64,000 bases of DNA from Mytilus californianus (Eukaryota > Mollusca > Bivalvia > Mytilida > Mytilidae), in contig NW_026262712.1 of NCBI RefSeq assembly GCF_021869535.1, forward strand, positions 99,142,140 to 99,206,139. The letters are read 5' to 3'. Both the position numbers and the translations under genes were made by a program. Under the pieces are notes generated by a model. It ran no database searches, was not told the origin of the DNA, and saw nothing but the letters and a program-made list of their open reading frames with translations. This document shows, one piece after another, positions 30,561 to 41,500 of this stretch (its first letter is position 1; each line of letters starts with the position of its first letter).

Positions 30561-33141
30561 GGGCATGCGATACAGTTACAGGGGAGGTAATGACGTTGCT
30601 AACGTAAATGTTATTTTCGCGACTACAAACTGCGACATATCGGGAAAAGATGCATTTTTCGACTGATTTTTATTATTCAGACTGATTTAACTTGAAAACG
30701 AGTTTTTGGACCCCTTTTTTTTAAAATGACATTAGGTTTGATTACGTATATGACGATTATTGGTACCATTTTTTATGAATAAGTCACCGATGAAATCTTT
30801 TTAAATTAGATAAATATACAGCAAAAAATGCCGTTTTTTTCTAAATCATGAAACTTTGATAAAAATTAATTATTTCCAAAGAATTGTTATATAAATTTAA
30901 AGCATACTTATGTAAAGAAGATTTTCCAAATGTTGTTACAAAAATCCGCTTGTGTTTATCTTTTGAAACAAAAAAGTTAGGTATGTCTATTCAAAGGATA
31001 GAAATGTCCAAAAAAAATACGAAATTTTGAGTATATGTCTAAAATTCCGACCCATATTTATCTTAAAGTAGCACATAAAGGTATATTTTTTATAGGCGAG
31101 TGACATTCAGACCTAAAAAATATTTTTAATGCACCTACCTAACACACAGCTATATTATATATCATTCGAAAGGAAGACATGTGTAGATTCTATTTTTCCC
31201 GGTCGAAAAGGGAAATATGGTGCATTTTGTTTTTTAATTGGGGTCAAAGGTCATTCATAAAAAATTGAAAGAATTTCACTTTTGTAGTACAATTGACTTA
31301 TTTGAAGCAGTAATATAGTTAATATTACGACAGCATTTATTTTCACTCACATTTGTGCAGTCAAAGAGTTTGCAGTTAAAAATGCAAGCATTAATTTCTT
31401 ACCAGTATTCAAAACTTAGATATATATAGTTATTTATCAACTAATATGAATTTGCGGGGGGTTAGTTCGGCTAAACCTATATATTGTTTGTTTTTTTGTC
31501 ATTCTGGAGTAGTTTCTGTGAATAATCTATTTCTTTAAAAGAAACGAAATAAATCTAATTTATTACAAATAATGCAATTTTCAATTTTGTGATTTTTAAC
31601 AATATAAGACAGTCGAAATTCATATTTTAAAACTGAGCCTGTGAAGCTTTTGCTTTACTAGAACAATTCCTGTTATTGACACTGTATAATAAGCTATAAA
31701 GGTTCTAAAACAGTTTTAATTAGATACCCAAAAGATTCATTCATGCTCAAAACTATAAACAAAAGCAAAAATCATAAAAAGCAACTAACGACAACCATAA
31801 TAAATAACAAATCAATTTGGAAGATATCAGGCATATGATCGATTGTTTACGTTAGACACGCGTTTCGTCTACATAAGACTCATCGGTGACGCTCGAACCA
31901 AGTAAAACACGTAATCCTATTTAAAATATGGCTGAGGTAATATATACGCCTGAGGTAGAACATTTATTGTATTTCAAATATCTACGAAGAATTCAAAATT
32001 TGTCAACTGAATGAATAGATATCCCCATATATTAAAGTATTTATAGCATGTCAACATACAGGCTCTTGGCGTGGCCCTAGCACATACACTATGCTTCCTC
32101 TAATTTACTGACCAAATTTGCACCATCAATAAGTCTACCGTATGCGATGGTTAAAACGGTAGGAAATTTAAAAGGTGGACATATCTCACGTTCAAGTTCA
32201 TGGGAAAAATATCTGATTTGACACATTTTTGCGTACTTTTGTGCATTGATCCAATTGAGAAAGAAGTATTTTTCAATAGTTATTCATAATCTCTGCCTTT
32301 TGTAAGTGCAAATTGACTTATAATAATAAGATATTGGTTTTCTACCAAGAAAAAACGTTCACATCTCAGCTTCTATGGTCCTTTGATTTTTTTATTTTAT
32401 ACTTTGCGTTATATTTGTACCAAAAAATTTGCCTTCATGGTTATTCATACTTTTTTCGAAGCGTTTAGGTCCGTTAACTTGAGGGAAATTAACAGAGAAA
32501 GCGATTTCGGAAATTTGATTGAAAAGGGGGAGTGTGTTAAAGTGTATAAAATCCAGAATAATACAGTGATAACGATATGTATTAAACAAGTAATGAACTT
32601 TTGAATAATACGAACATCATTACTTGGGTTTCAAGCCGAAAATATCTAAGAAATGAAAAAAAATATGAAAATTGGCACCATTTTTTTTTAAATTACAAAA
32701 ATTTTACAAAAATCGTTTTTTTTTCGCAAAAATTACTTCTTTTATTTTGAAAAGTATTTTTTTATACATTGACATGCTAAACGTACATATTTTTTGCATT
32801 GTGACAACAGAAAATAAAGCTACATGTTAATTTTTCACGCTTCAACACTGTTGGTCATTTTTCAATTTGGAATTATTTCTCGATTTTAATTCAATTTTTA
32901 CAAAAATTGCACCGTACGATTTTTTTAAGACCGACCAAAAAAAGAAGTTTAGATATTATACTATAACATATAACAAGCTCAGCTGTGTGTTAGGTGGGTG
33001 CATTAAAGTCACTAACTAAGCGTCTTTTCTGAAAATGTCACTCGCCTATTATTACATATTTGAATTGACTAGGTGAAAAATAGCTTGTATACAAATTTTC
33101 GTCAAAAAATCACCGTGGGATTAAAACTGTATCGTATGCCC
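30561..33141. mobile_element. 2.6 kb TTAA-flanked (piggyBac-like) non-autonomous element
   Basis: The ends are GGGCATGCGATACAGTT on the left and its reverse complement with one change on the right (AACTGTATCGTATGCCC). TTAA flanks both (30,557-30,560 and 33,142-33,145), the target duplication typical of piggyBac transposases. A second inverted pair lies inside: GGCGAGTGACATT / CACCTACCTAACACACAGCT (31,095-31,150) against 32,985-33,050. No transposase ORF is present; the longest frames are under 75 codons. A 'GACACGCGTTTCGTCTACAT' dispersed-repeat copy sits at 31,830-31,910. Confidence 0.78.
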
Positions 33142-33145
33142 TTAA

Positions 33146-33613
33146 GGTTCGTCAAAAGGAATTGAAAAATATGGCCGTGTTTACACAAAATCTCCTATGA
33201 GTACAGACAACCTGATACATCTAGGAAAGTTTTAAGGCATGGCAGGACTTAGATATATAAAAGTCACATACAGTCTATGTTTCAGAAAATTAAAAACTTA
33301 CCGGGACTTTGATGTGCATTTTTTTCCAGTCTGCAGAAGATAGCAAAATAAACAAACACATGAGTTTCATTTGATACGGTCCACTTTGATACACAGTTTA
33401 AATCACCCATTGTTTGCAGATGTCTATTGTCCATCTATTGTCCATTTAAGTCGATACTACTCACAACATTTATTATATGAGGGGAGCTTCTCAAACCTCT
33501 TTCCCAACTTAGTTTATTTTGACACCTTGTGCAGGGATAAAAAAAAATGAATTATAGCAAAATCCAGATGGTGTAAATACGGCCATATTAGCCTCCCAAT
33601 TATGCCACCTCAT
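33146..33613. mobile_element. piggyBac-like MITE, family M, copy 1 (right end decayed)
   Basis: It starts GGTTCGTCAAAAGGAATTG immediately after the TTAA that ends the previous element and matches 50,766-51,290 throughout (AAATATGGCCGTGTTTACAC; CAACCTGATACATCTAGGAA; TGTCTATTGTCCATCTATTG). The right terminal repeat is recognisable at GTGTAAATACGGCCATA but its last bases are mutated. No coding capacity. Confidence 0.75.
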
Positions 33614-34702
33614 TTGTATAATCGTTAAAATGGAAGCCATTGTATTGATGACGCGCTGTTAATTTAGCTCTTGAAAACCGACAAATTTATACACATAGCA
33701 TCATTAATTACGATCCTAATATGCCAGTTGATTTTAAAAGACAAATATATCTACTAGCTATTGTGCATCATTTAATGTACTTTTATGCATTTGGTCAACT
33801 TAAAAATATTGTTGATCGGTTGTCAGGGGGAATTTTAGAAAGTTCAAAAATATTTTTAAAAATTCTAATTAAATATTTCGTGGAAGGGCAGACTAAAAAT
33901 TTCAGAGGTTGAAGACTATTTAACCTGGATAACACACACAAAAAATGAAGTTTTTTTGAAGTTATGCATTTTTAAGATCCACTTGAAAAGTCTGTCGTCA
34001 AGTACTTTTAGTAAAAAATTGTTATTCGGACACACCTACTCTGTTGTTATGACTCATTAGAAAGGTATTTCACTTGACCCATATATTTCATTTTTAGTAC
34101 TGTAAAGTTTTAATGTTATTTTATCAACATAGAGCCTAAATATAAAAATAATATACGTTTTATACGTTTTCAAGACAGAATAGTCGTCTCAAACACGACT
34201 GAACATAAAAAGGTGTACTCGACTTTTAGGCACATTCATTAAACTTTTAAAGCCCATAGAAACACATGTAAACAATTCAAATTTATCAACTTGGCCTTTT
34301 TCACCTTCTCTAACAAAGCGTTCCACTTCTTTTGTTTAATTTCAACAGGGTTTCCGCCTGTCATGGAAGACTCGCATACCAACAATCACAATATGTGAAG
34401 GCGTTTAGAAAAAAAAAATCCGGAAAATATAGCTATAGGGGTCACGGGTCTTATTTTCGTTAAAGTCAATAACAAACAAATTTTCTTGGCATTTTCAATA
34501 TAATTATCTAACCTTGATTTAAGAAGGATTTTTCAGAATATTTTGAATAATTAATGTTTTTGAAACATCCTCAAAAGGGATGCTCAGACCAAGAGCCCCG
34601 GTCTGCCGTAAAGCACTTAACGTGCATTTTCTATCTCTAATTTCCATATATGTAAACGAGAATGTTTACCATTTCTGTAATAACTTTTTACAAATCTATG
34701 TC
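33614..34702. other. Unrecognised AT-rich DNA
   Basis: No exon, ORF or repeat could be supported. Confidence 0.4.
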
Positions 34703-34704
34703 TA

Positions 34705-34914
34705 AACTTGTGACAACTGCATTTCTATTGTTCACATATCTATACAATTGATCGACCATGACTTGTGGGTTGAGGTGTAAGTGAGTACATATTTTTTCTA
34801 TACAAACTCTTCTATACAAAATTTTATAGGGGCTAATTGAACTCTTTTAAATCCCATCATTAAATGACAAAGGAATCATATAGGCGAACAATAGAAATGC
34901 AGTTGTCACTAGTT
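34705..34914. mobile_element. 210 bp TA-flanked MITE with ~29 bp inverted ends
   Basis: AACTTGTGACAACTGCATTT at the left is mirrored by AAATGCAGTTGTCACTAGTT at the right, about 29 bases with one mismatch. TA is present on both sides (34,703-34,704; 34,915-34,916), as for Tc1/mariner-mobilised elements. No coding capacity. Confidence 0.78.
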
Positions 34915-36650
34915 TAAAATAAATCTAGACATGTTTTTTTTTTAAACTTTTTTACAAAAATGGATACCATTACTATTTAGAATATAGCAAAGTGCTCCCG
35001 ACCAATGAAATTGTAGGATTTGGTGTCTCATAATTATGAAGAATGAATGTAAATCATGTTCTTAGTAAGGGATTATCTAATTATTTGGGTCTATTTACAG
35101 TTCAAAACAAAGAGTTTCTATTAATGAGTTACAACTGCCCCGAAGCCGATTTATCAGATTGAAAGGATTTATCACAGTGATTGAAACTGACTAAAAGTTG
35201 AATCGTGAAACAAACAAAAAAATCAAAATAAGTTGAAGTTTACTGGTGCAGTAAAATTTGTACCTTTAATGTTATAAAAAAAATCTTAATAACCTCAAAT
35301 TACTAAAAAAATAAACTATAGCAAAGCAATGAAAAAAAAAAGTTTTAAAATTCAAGATAACCTAAATCTTTAGCTTTCCAAAACTGATTACTGGACCAGC
35401 GGATGGGAAGAATAGTAGTTATTTCCAATATTTTGATAAAAGAAAATAAAAACCAGGAAATTGATTTAAGTTGAATATATTTAAAACTTTTAAAGGCATT
35501 TTATTAGAACATTTCCCTGACATAATGAAATAGTATTTGATTTAAAAAGCCGGACCAAAATATGAAATAAAATTAGTTGTAACTCAAATGCATTTATTGA
35601 TTTAAACTGTAAATAAAAAAAGGAGAATTCCTCACTTTTACATTCATACTCACAACCAGGAATCATATACAATTCGTACCTTTTCTTTTAACTGTTGTGA
35701 CACCTAATGTATATAACCATTTTTAAAATATTTCCCAAATTATAAGGAAGTCCTTACATCACTAAAACTAACCCATGAATGAAATGCTGAAAAGTTAAGT
35801 CATGCATCAATTATAAACATCTTATTTACACTGACAATGAAACTAATTATTGAATACAACCAATGAAGAGATCATTTGAGCCTTGGGCACTTTACAATAT
35901 TCTAAGTTTGTAAGAGAATGATCATCCCGTAGCACATACTTACAACTTCTCGTCCAATCAAATTGCTAGAATTTGCCTTCTAATTTTCATAGTACATACT
36001 TTTTCTGTGTACTAAGTAACTACGCATGAATGACCACAAGGGTAAGATTTCATTGTATCGTAATCAAGATATTAAAACAAAAATTGCCACTAGCTATTTT
36101 GAAATAAAATGCTGTGTTCCAAATTAAACTAAATAGTTTGTAAAATAGTTTTCACATTGATTTTTAAATATCCTGCTATTAAAATCTTTGGATCTAAAAA
36201 AAGTTTTTGACGATTGCAAGTTTCTTTCATTTAAATAGAGAGTAACAAATATGGTTCTTTATACCTTGATTACAGTACAACGCCATCTTAAAATTGTGAT
36301 AATTTATCATCCATGCAATTACTTTGTACACAAAAAAAAATGTATACTATGAAACCTTGTGAAGGGAGATTAAGGCAACTTGATCTATTTCTTCATGAAT
36401 TGATTAATTGATTGATTATTGGTTGCCTAATATCAACTGGCAAATATTTCATGCATGTTCAGGACGATCTCATGAATTGAAAAACCGTAATAATGTCTGA
36501 AAAGAATGTGCCACCTGTATATATGTATATACGTGTTTTGATACATCTTTTAGTTTTTACTTGAAATAAAAAAAACATAAACCCTAGTATTTTGACCTAT
36601 TGGTAGTTGCTTTTTAATGACTATCCTCTAGACTATCAATGGGGACTTAC
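34915..36650. other. AT-rich DNA with weak inverted-repeat links to 37.3-37.4 kb
   Basis: 34,625-34,672 and 35,908-35,930 contain GTAA.GAGAATG-type words whose reverse complements occur at 37,364-37,415, hinting at a larger decayed inverted-repeat element. Nothing coding. Confidence 0.3.
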
Positions 36651-36816
36651 CAGGGGCGAATCCACCCATTTTTAAAAGGGGGGTTCCAACCCAGAATAAA
36701 GGGTGTGTGGGGGGGGGGGTTCCTATCATATGTCTCCATTCAAAACCATTGATCGAAAAATGGGGGTTTTTCAACCCCAGGACCCCCCCCCCCCCCCCCC
36801 CCCTGGATTCGCTACT
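36651..36816. mobile_element. GC-rich short MITE with poly-G/poly-C tracts
   Basis: The ends CAGGGGCGAATCCA and TGGATTCGCTACTG are near reverse complements. Inside are AAAAGGGGGGTTCCAACCCA, a run of G at 36,707-36,719, and a run of about 22 C near 36,783-36,804. It belongs to the 'CAGTGGCGGATCCAG'-type family found across marine invertebrates (from memory). The homopolymers are prone to sequencing and replication error. Confidence 0.75.
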
Positions 36817-37211
36817 GCATACTATCTATATGTTTCAAATTTATTATAGCTTTAGTTTTACTGTGAAATTGAAAAATGTTTACAAGACATGTAAAGCGTC
36901 CACTGTAATTTATTTGTTGCCTGCTTTTGGTCAATTTATTTTGTCATCTTACCATGTAAGGAAGTACATGTATAGTAAAACACCGCATTATACCAATAAA
37001 CATACTTACACCAGCAGCTACCATCTTTTCATTCTGGTGTCAAGGGCGTTTTGAAATCACATATTTTACAATGATACTAGTGAGAAGATTTACAAAACTT
37101 CGTTAATGAGCTCCGTTTTACAAACACCTGTGATACAAGTAGTCAGTCAAAATAAACTATCAATAGATCAATTAAAAGGTTACTCGAGTTATAAATATGT
37201 GCTAAATTGGA

Positions 37212-37301
37212 TAGTCTATGAAAAGGTATATACTATGAAATTAAGAGCTCGGGGCAAGCCCCTCGCTCTAAATTTCATAGTATATACCTTTCCATAGACT
37301 A
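37212..37301. repeat. Near-perfect 90 bp palindrome
   Basis: The arms TAGTCTATG(A/G)AAAGGTATA... through GAAATT(A/T)AGAGC meet at GGGGCAAGCCCC, symmetric about 37,256/37,257. About 41 of 45 arm positions pair. It can extrude as a cruciform or, if transcribed, fold into a long hairpin. Confidence 0.88.
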
Positions 37302-37312
37302 ACCTAGACTTA

Positions 37313-37355
37313 CTTCATGATAAGTACTCGCTGACGCTCGTACTTAATCATGAAG
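37313..37355. repeat. Second hairpin, 43 bp
   Basis: CTTCATGATAAGTAC pairs with GTACTTAATCATGAAG with a one-base bulge; the loop is about TCGCTGACGCTC. It lies 11 bases after the 90 bp palindrome. Confidence 0.75.
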
Positions 37356-37603
37356 AAAGGGATTATCATTCTCTTACATATACATAGAAATCGACGATCG
37401 ATAGAAAATGCATTTTTTTGCACTAAAGATGCAATGCAAAGTCTACTATCCCTAAAATCATGGATCAGGGATACCTGAAATCAGTTATAATTCATGAATT
37501 CAAGGATTATACCTGTATAAAAGATGCATAAGATCAGCCTTTTAGAAATTTTTCATTGTTGTGTCGAATTTATGCAGCGGCATGACACATTATTTACTAT
37601 TAA

Positions 37604-38170
37604 GGTTCATCATAACAAATGGACAAAAATGGCTGTATTTACACCTCAAAAGCTACTCTGTGTACAGACTAACCTGTGCAGTTTGGAAAGTTTTAAGGCC
37701 TGGCATCCACTAGATATATAAAATTTAGATGCATTTTGTGTTTCAGAACGATAAAATCTTTTTTTGATTTTGATGGGCATTTTTTTTCCTTCCTGCTGTT
37801 AGTGTAAAAATAAACAAACACCTAAATTACATTTGATACTGTCCACTCAGTTACACCCTTTAAATCACCTATTGTTGTGTAGATATCTATTGTCCTTCCA
37901 TTGTCCATACAAATCAAGGACAATCAATTCAATGCAATAAAATTTAGCCAACTTAGTTTATTTTTACACCTTCTGCAGGAACGAAAAAAATGCCAATCAA
38001 AATCCAAAAAAGATTTTATCTTTTTGAAACACGAAATGCATTTAACTTTTATACATCCAGTGGATGCCAGGCCTTAAAAGTTTCCAAACTGTACAGGTAA
38101 GTCTGTACACAGAGTAGTTTTTTGAGGTGTAAATACAGCCATATTTGTTTATTTGTTATGATGATGAACC
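37604..38170. mobile_element. piggyBac-like MITE, family M, copy 2 (complete)
   Basis: TTAA at 37,600-37,603 and 38,171-38,174 flanks GGTTCATCATAAC...GTTATGATGATGAACC. Homology between the two halves extends over 200 bases, including GGCCTGGCATCCACTAGATA against TATACATCCAGTGGATGCCA. The whole element can fold back on itself. It sits 10 bases below the candidate exon at 38,184. Confidence 0.82.
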
Positions 38171-38183
38171 TTAAACATAGTAC

Positions 38184-38285
38184 CTTTAGAAACACATTCT
38201 TCAAAGCGCAAATCTTCACATTCATCTTGAAGTAAAAGTTGACATACACCGATGTCAAATGCAGACTCTTCCTCGGCTCCGTTTT
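38184..38285 (-). CDS. Candidate exon, acidic and cysteine-bearing, family unknown
   Basis: A strong acceptor (TTTTGTTTTACCTGCAG) precedes 102 open bases in phase 1, leaving in phase 1 at a weaker donor (GTACTA). The 33-residue product reads NGAEEESAFDIGVCQLLLQD then ECEDLRFEECVSK, clearly protein-like (acidic, three cysteines). The same symmetric phase as gene 1 and gene 2 exons is suggestive. No partner exon is found nearby. The family M MITE begins just beyond the donor and could have replaced part of the intron. I do not recognise the domain. Confidence 0.38.
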
Positions 38286-38469
38286 CTGCAGGTAAAACAA
38301 AATCATGATTCTAGTGAGTTAAAAAATGTACATCATGTTGGAGATTTCTGGTAACAATAGTTTATTGACTAATCAAATACCCAATGATATGCAGAAAATA
38401 TAATAAATCATATACACAGGAAAATTTCAATCACATGAATTTAACGTGAATTTAAATTCATATGAATCT

Positions 38470-38509
38470 CACGTGATCACATGATTTTTTTCCACGTGAA
38501 ATTCACGTG
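38470..38509. promoter_or_regulatory. Cluster of three CACGTG E-boxes
   Basis: CACGTG occurs at 38,470-38,475, 38,493-38,498 and 38,504-38,509; the last two are 11 bases apart, about one helical turn. Related CACATG and ACGTGAATT words surround them (38,430-38,515). It lies about 190 bases from the candidate exon at 38,184 on its upstream side. It could be a bHLH-bound element or simply a short palindromic tandem repeat. Confidence 0.4.
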
Positions 38510-38584
38510 AAGTTGAAAAATAACGTTATTCAAATACATCTTAATTTCAAATTTAATTAAAATCATGAAAAATACAATTATTAC

Positions 38585-41500
38585 AAGAGGGGCTAAAACT
38601 CCCATTTAATGTCTACGCACCCTTTCAACTAAAATTTATGTGTTACGACATGTCGCAACTAACAATTAAGTTAAAATTATTTGTCGATATCTTATACGGT
38701 TTCTGAAAAGAAATGAAAATTAGCCAAAATCAAACTTTAGAACATGACCTTGACCTTTGACCTTGACCTTATTTTCTTTTTTTGGGACCAAGGACCTCAA
38801 TTCAAAAGACCCTAGGTCTCTATCACTTATGGTTTACAAGTTACAACTACATTTTTCTTATTAAAAATACAAAAGGGGAAATAACTCCCATATGTAGTCT
38901 CCGACCACTTCGGTCAAAACTATTTTTTAGATTCTGAGGATATAACGAGCAAATTGGTGAAATAATTTTGTCGTAATCTTTAACGGTTGCGAAGGAGATT
39001 TGCACACAAGAAAAACAGTGTTTGGGGAGTTAACTCTAACAATAAAAAGTGTTCAGCTTAACAAGGTCAGTTTCAAAATTTTAATAACTGTTCGATATCA
39101 TATGCAAAAAATCTAAGCGACATCTTGCGAAACAAAAAAGCACCGGAACAAAAAAATGTGGCGGAAGAAGAAAAAAAAAATAATAATTAAAAACCAATTG
39201 TTCAGAGAACAATTGAAGGTCTTTCCACCAGTAAGGATCTATTTTGATATGAAAATATTAAAATTTGGTTTTAAAGTTTAATTCCAGCGTCAAATGACAG
39301 CTTATTGTACGCTGATTCCAAAAATACATGGTTTCTATACAAAAATATAAATAAGGAAGATAATTTTTTACTTCCGGTTTGAAAAATATCACTTCTGGTA
39401 TTGTTTGATAGTTTACTTGACACTGATTCCGAAAATATATGGTTCTATAAACTTTTACATTAATTTAGTACAAAAGGTAGCTACTTCCGGTTGGCTTTTT
39501 CAAAGTCAAATGGCTTGCAGCCTAATGTAAGAAGTCCCATGGCTTTATCATGTATACATATGAGGTAAAAACAAAGGTCAAAATCTAGAACGTTAAATTT
39601 ACCTATGACCTTGAGCTCAATGTCAAGGTCATACACCAAGGACTTTAAATCAAAAGACCCTAGATTCTAATTATATATGATAAATGAGTTATATCACCAT
39701 ACGTGTAATTTTAAATATATTAGGGGAGAAAACTCCTATTAAATGTCTCCGTACCCTTTCAACTCAAATTTACGTGTTACGACATGTCGCAACTAGTAAT
39801 TCTGTAAAAGTTGTCGATATCTTATAAGATTTCTAAAAATAAGTGATAACAAGGCAAAATCAAAATTTTGAACATGACCTTGACCTTTGAGCTTGACCTC
39901 ATTTATATTTTTATGGACCCAGGACCTCAAATCAAAAGATCTTAGGTCTCTATCACTAATGGTTTGCCAGCTACAAATACATTTCACATATCTCAAATAC
40001 AAAAGGGGAGATAACTCTCATATGGAATCTCCATGTGGCTTCGGTCAAAATTAATCAAATCATCCTGAGCATATAACGAGCAATTTGGTCAAATAAATTT
40101 GTCGGTTTCTTATACGGTTGCGACGTATAAGAAATAACAAGAAAAACAGTGATCGGGGAGGTAACTCTTACATGGAAAAGTTTTTGGATACGCAGTGTCA
40201 GTTTCAAAAGCGTATTAACTGTTCGATATCATATACCATACGTCTAACCGACATCTTGCGAAACAAAAAAAAAAGCGAAGGAAAAAAAAAGTAGGCGGAA
40301 GAAAAAAAAAAATAATAATAATAATTTAAAACCAATTGTTCAGAGAACAATTGAAGGTCTTTCCACTTCTTACGATTCATTTCGATATGACAATATTAAA
40401 ATACGGTTTAAATGTCATTTCGAGTGTCAAGTGATACCTTAATGTATGCTGATTCCAAAAATAAATGGTTTCTATACAACTTTGTTTGAAATAAGAGAGA
40501 TGATTTGTTACTTCCGGTCTAAAAAATGTCACTTCCGGTATTATTTGATAGTTTACTTGACACTGATTCCAAAAATATATGGTTCTATATACTTTTACAT
40601 CAAATAAGTACAAAAATAGCTACTTCCGGTTTACACAAGGTCATTTCCGAATGGGTTTTTCAAGGTCATATAGCGTGCAACCTAATTAAAAAAGTCCTAT
40701 GGCTTTAGCATGTATGAATATGAAGTTAAGGCAAAGGTCAAAATCTAGAACGTCAAAATCAACTTTGACCTTGACCTCAATTGCAAGGTCATAAACCAAA
40801 GACCTCAAATCAAAATACCTTAGGTCTTTATTAGATATGGTTAACGAGTTATATTACCATACACATAATTTTACATATAAAAGGGGAGAAAACTGCCATT
40901 TTATGTCAACGTACACTTTCAACTAAAATTTAAGTGTTATTACATGTCGCAACTAACGATTTAGTAAAAATATGTAGTCGTTATCTTATACGGTTTTTGA
41001 AAAGAAGTGAAAATAAGCCAAAATCAAAATTAAGAATGTGAACTTGACCTTTGACCTTGACCTAATTTTGTTTTTTTGGACCAAGGACCTCAAATCAATG
41101 GATCCTAGGTCTCTATCACTTATGGTTTACCAGTTACAAATGCATATCACTTATATCGAATGCATAAAGGGAAATAACTCTCATATGGAGTCTCCGGAAC
41201 GCTTCGGTCCAAACCAATCTCAACATCCTGAGGATATAACAAGCAAATTGGTGACATAATTTTGTCGTAATCTTTAACGGTTGCGACGAAGTAGCAAACA
41301 TATGAAAAACAGTGATCGGGGAGATAACTCTTACAAAGAAAAGTATTCGGTTAAGCAGGGTCAGTTTTGAAAGCGCATATACTGTTCAATATTATATACC
41401 AAATATCAAATCGACATCTTGAGAAACAATCAAACAGCGAAAGAAAAAAAATTAGGCGGAAGAAAAAAAAAAATTAAAAACCAATTGTTCAGAGAACAAT

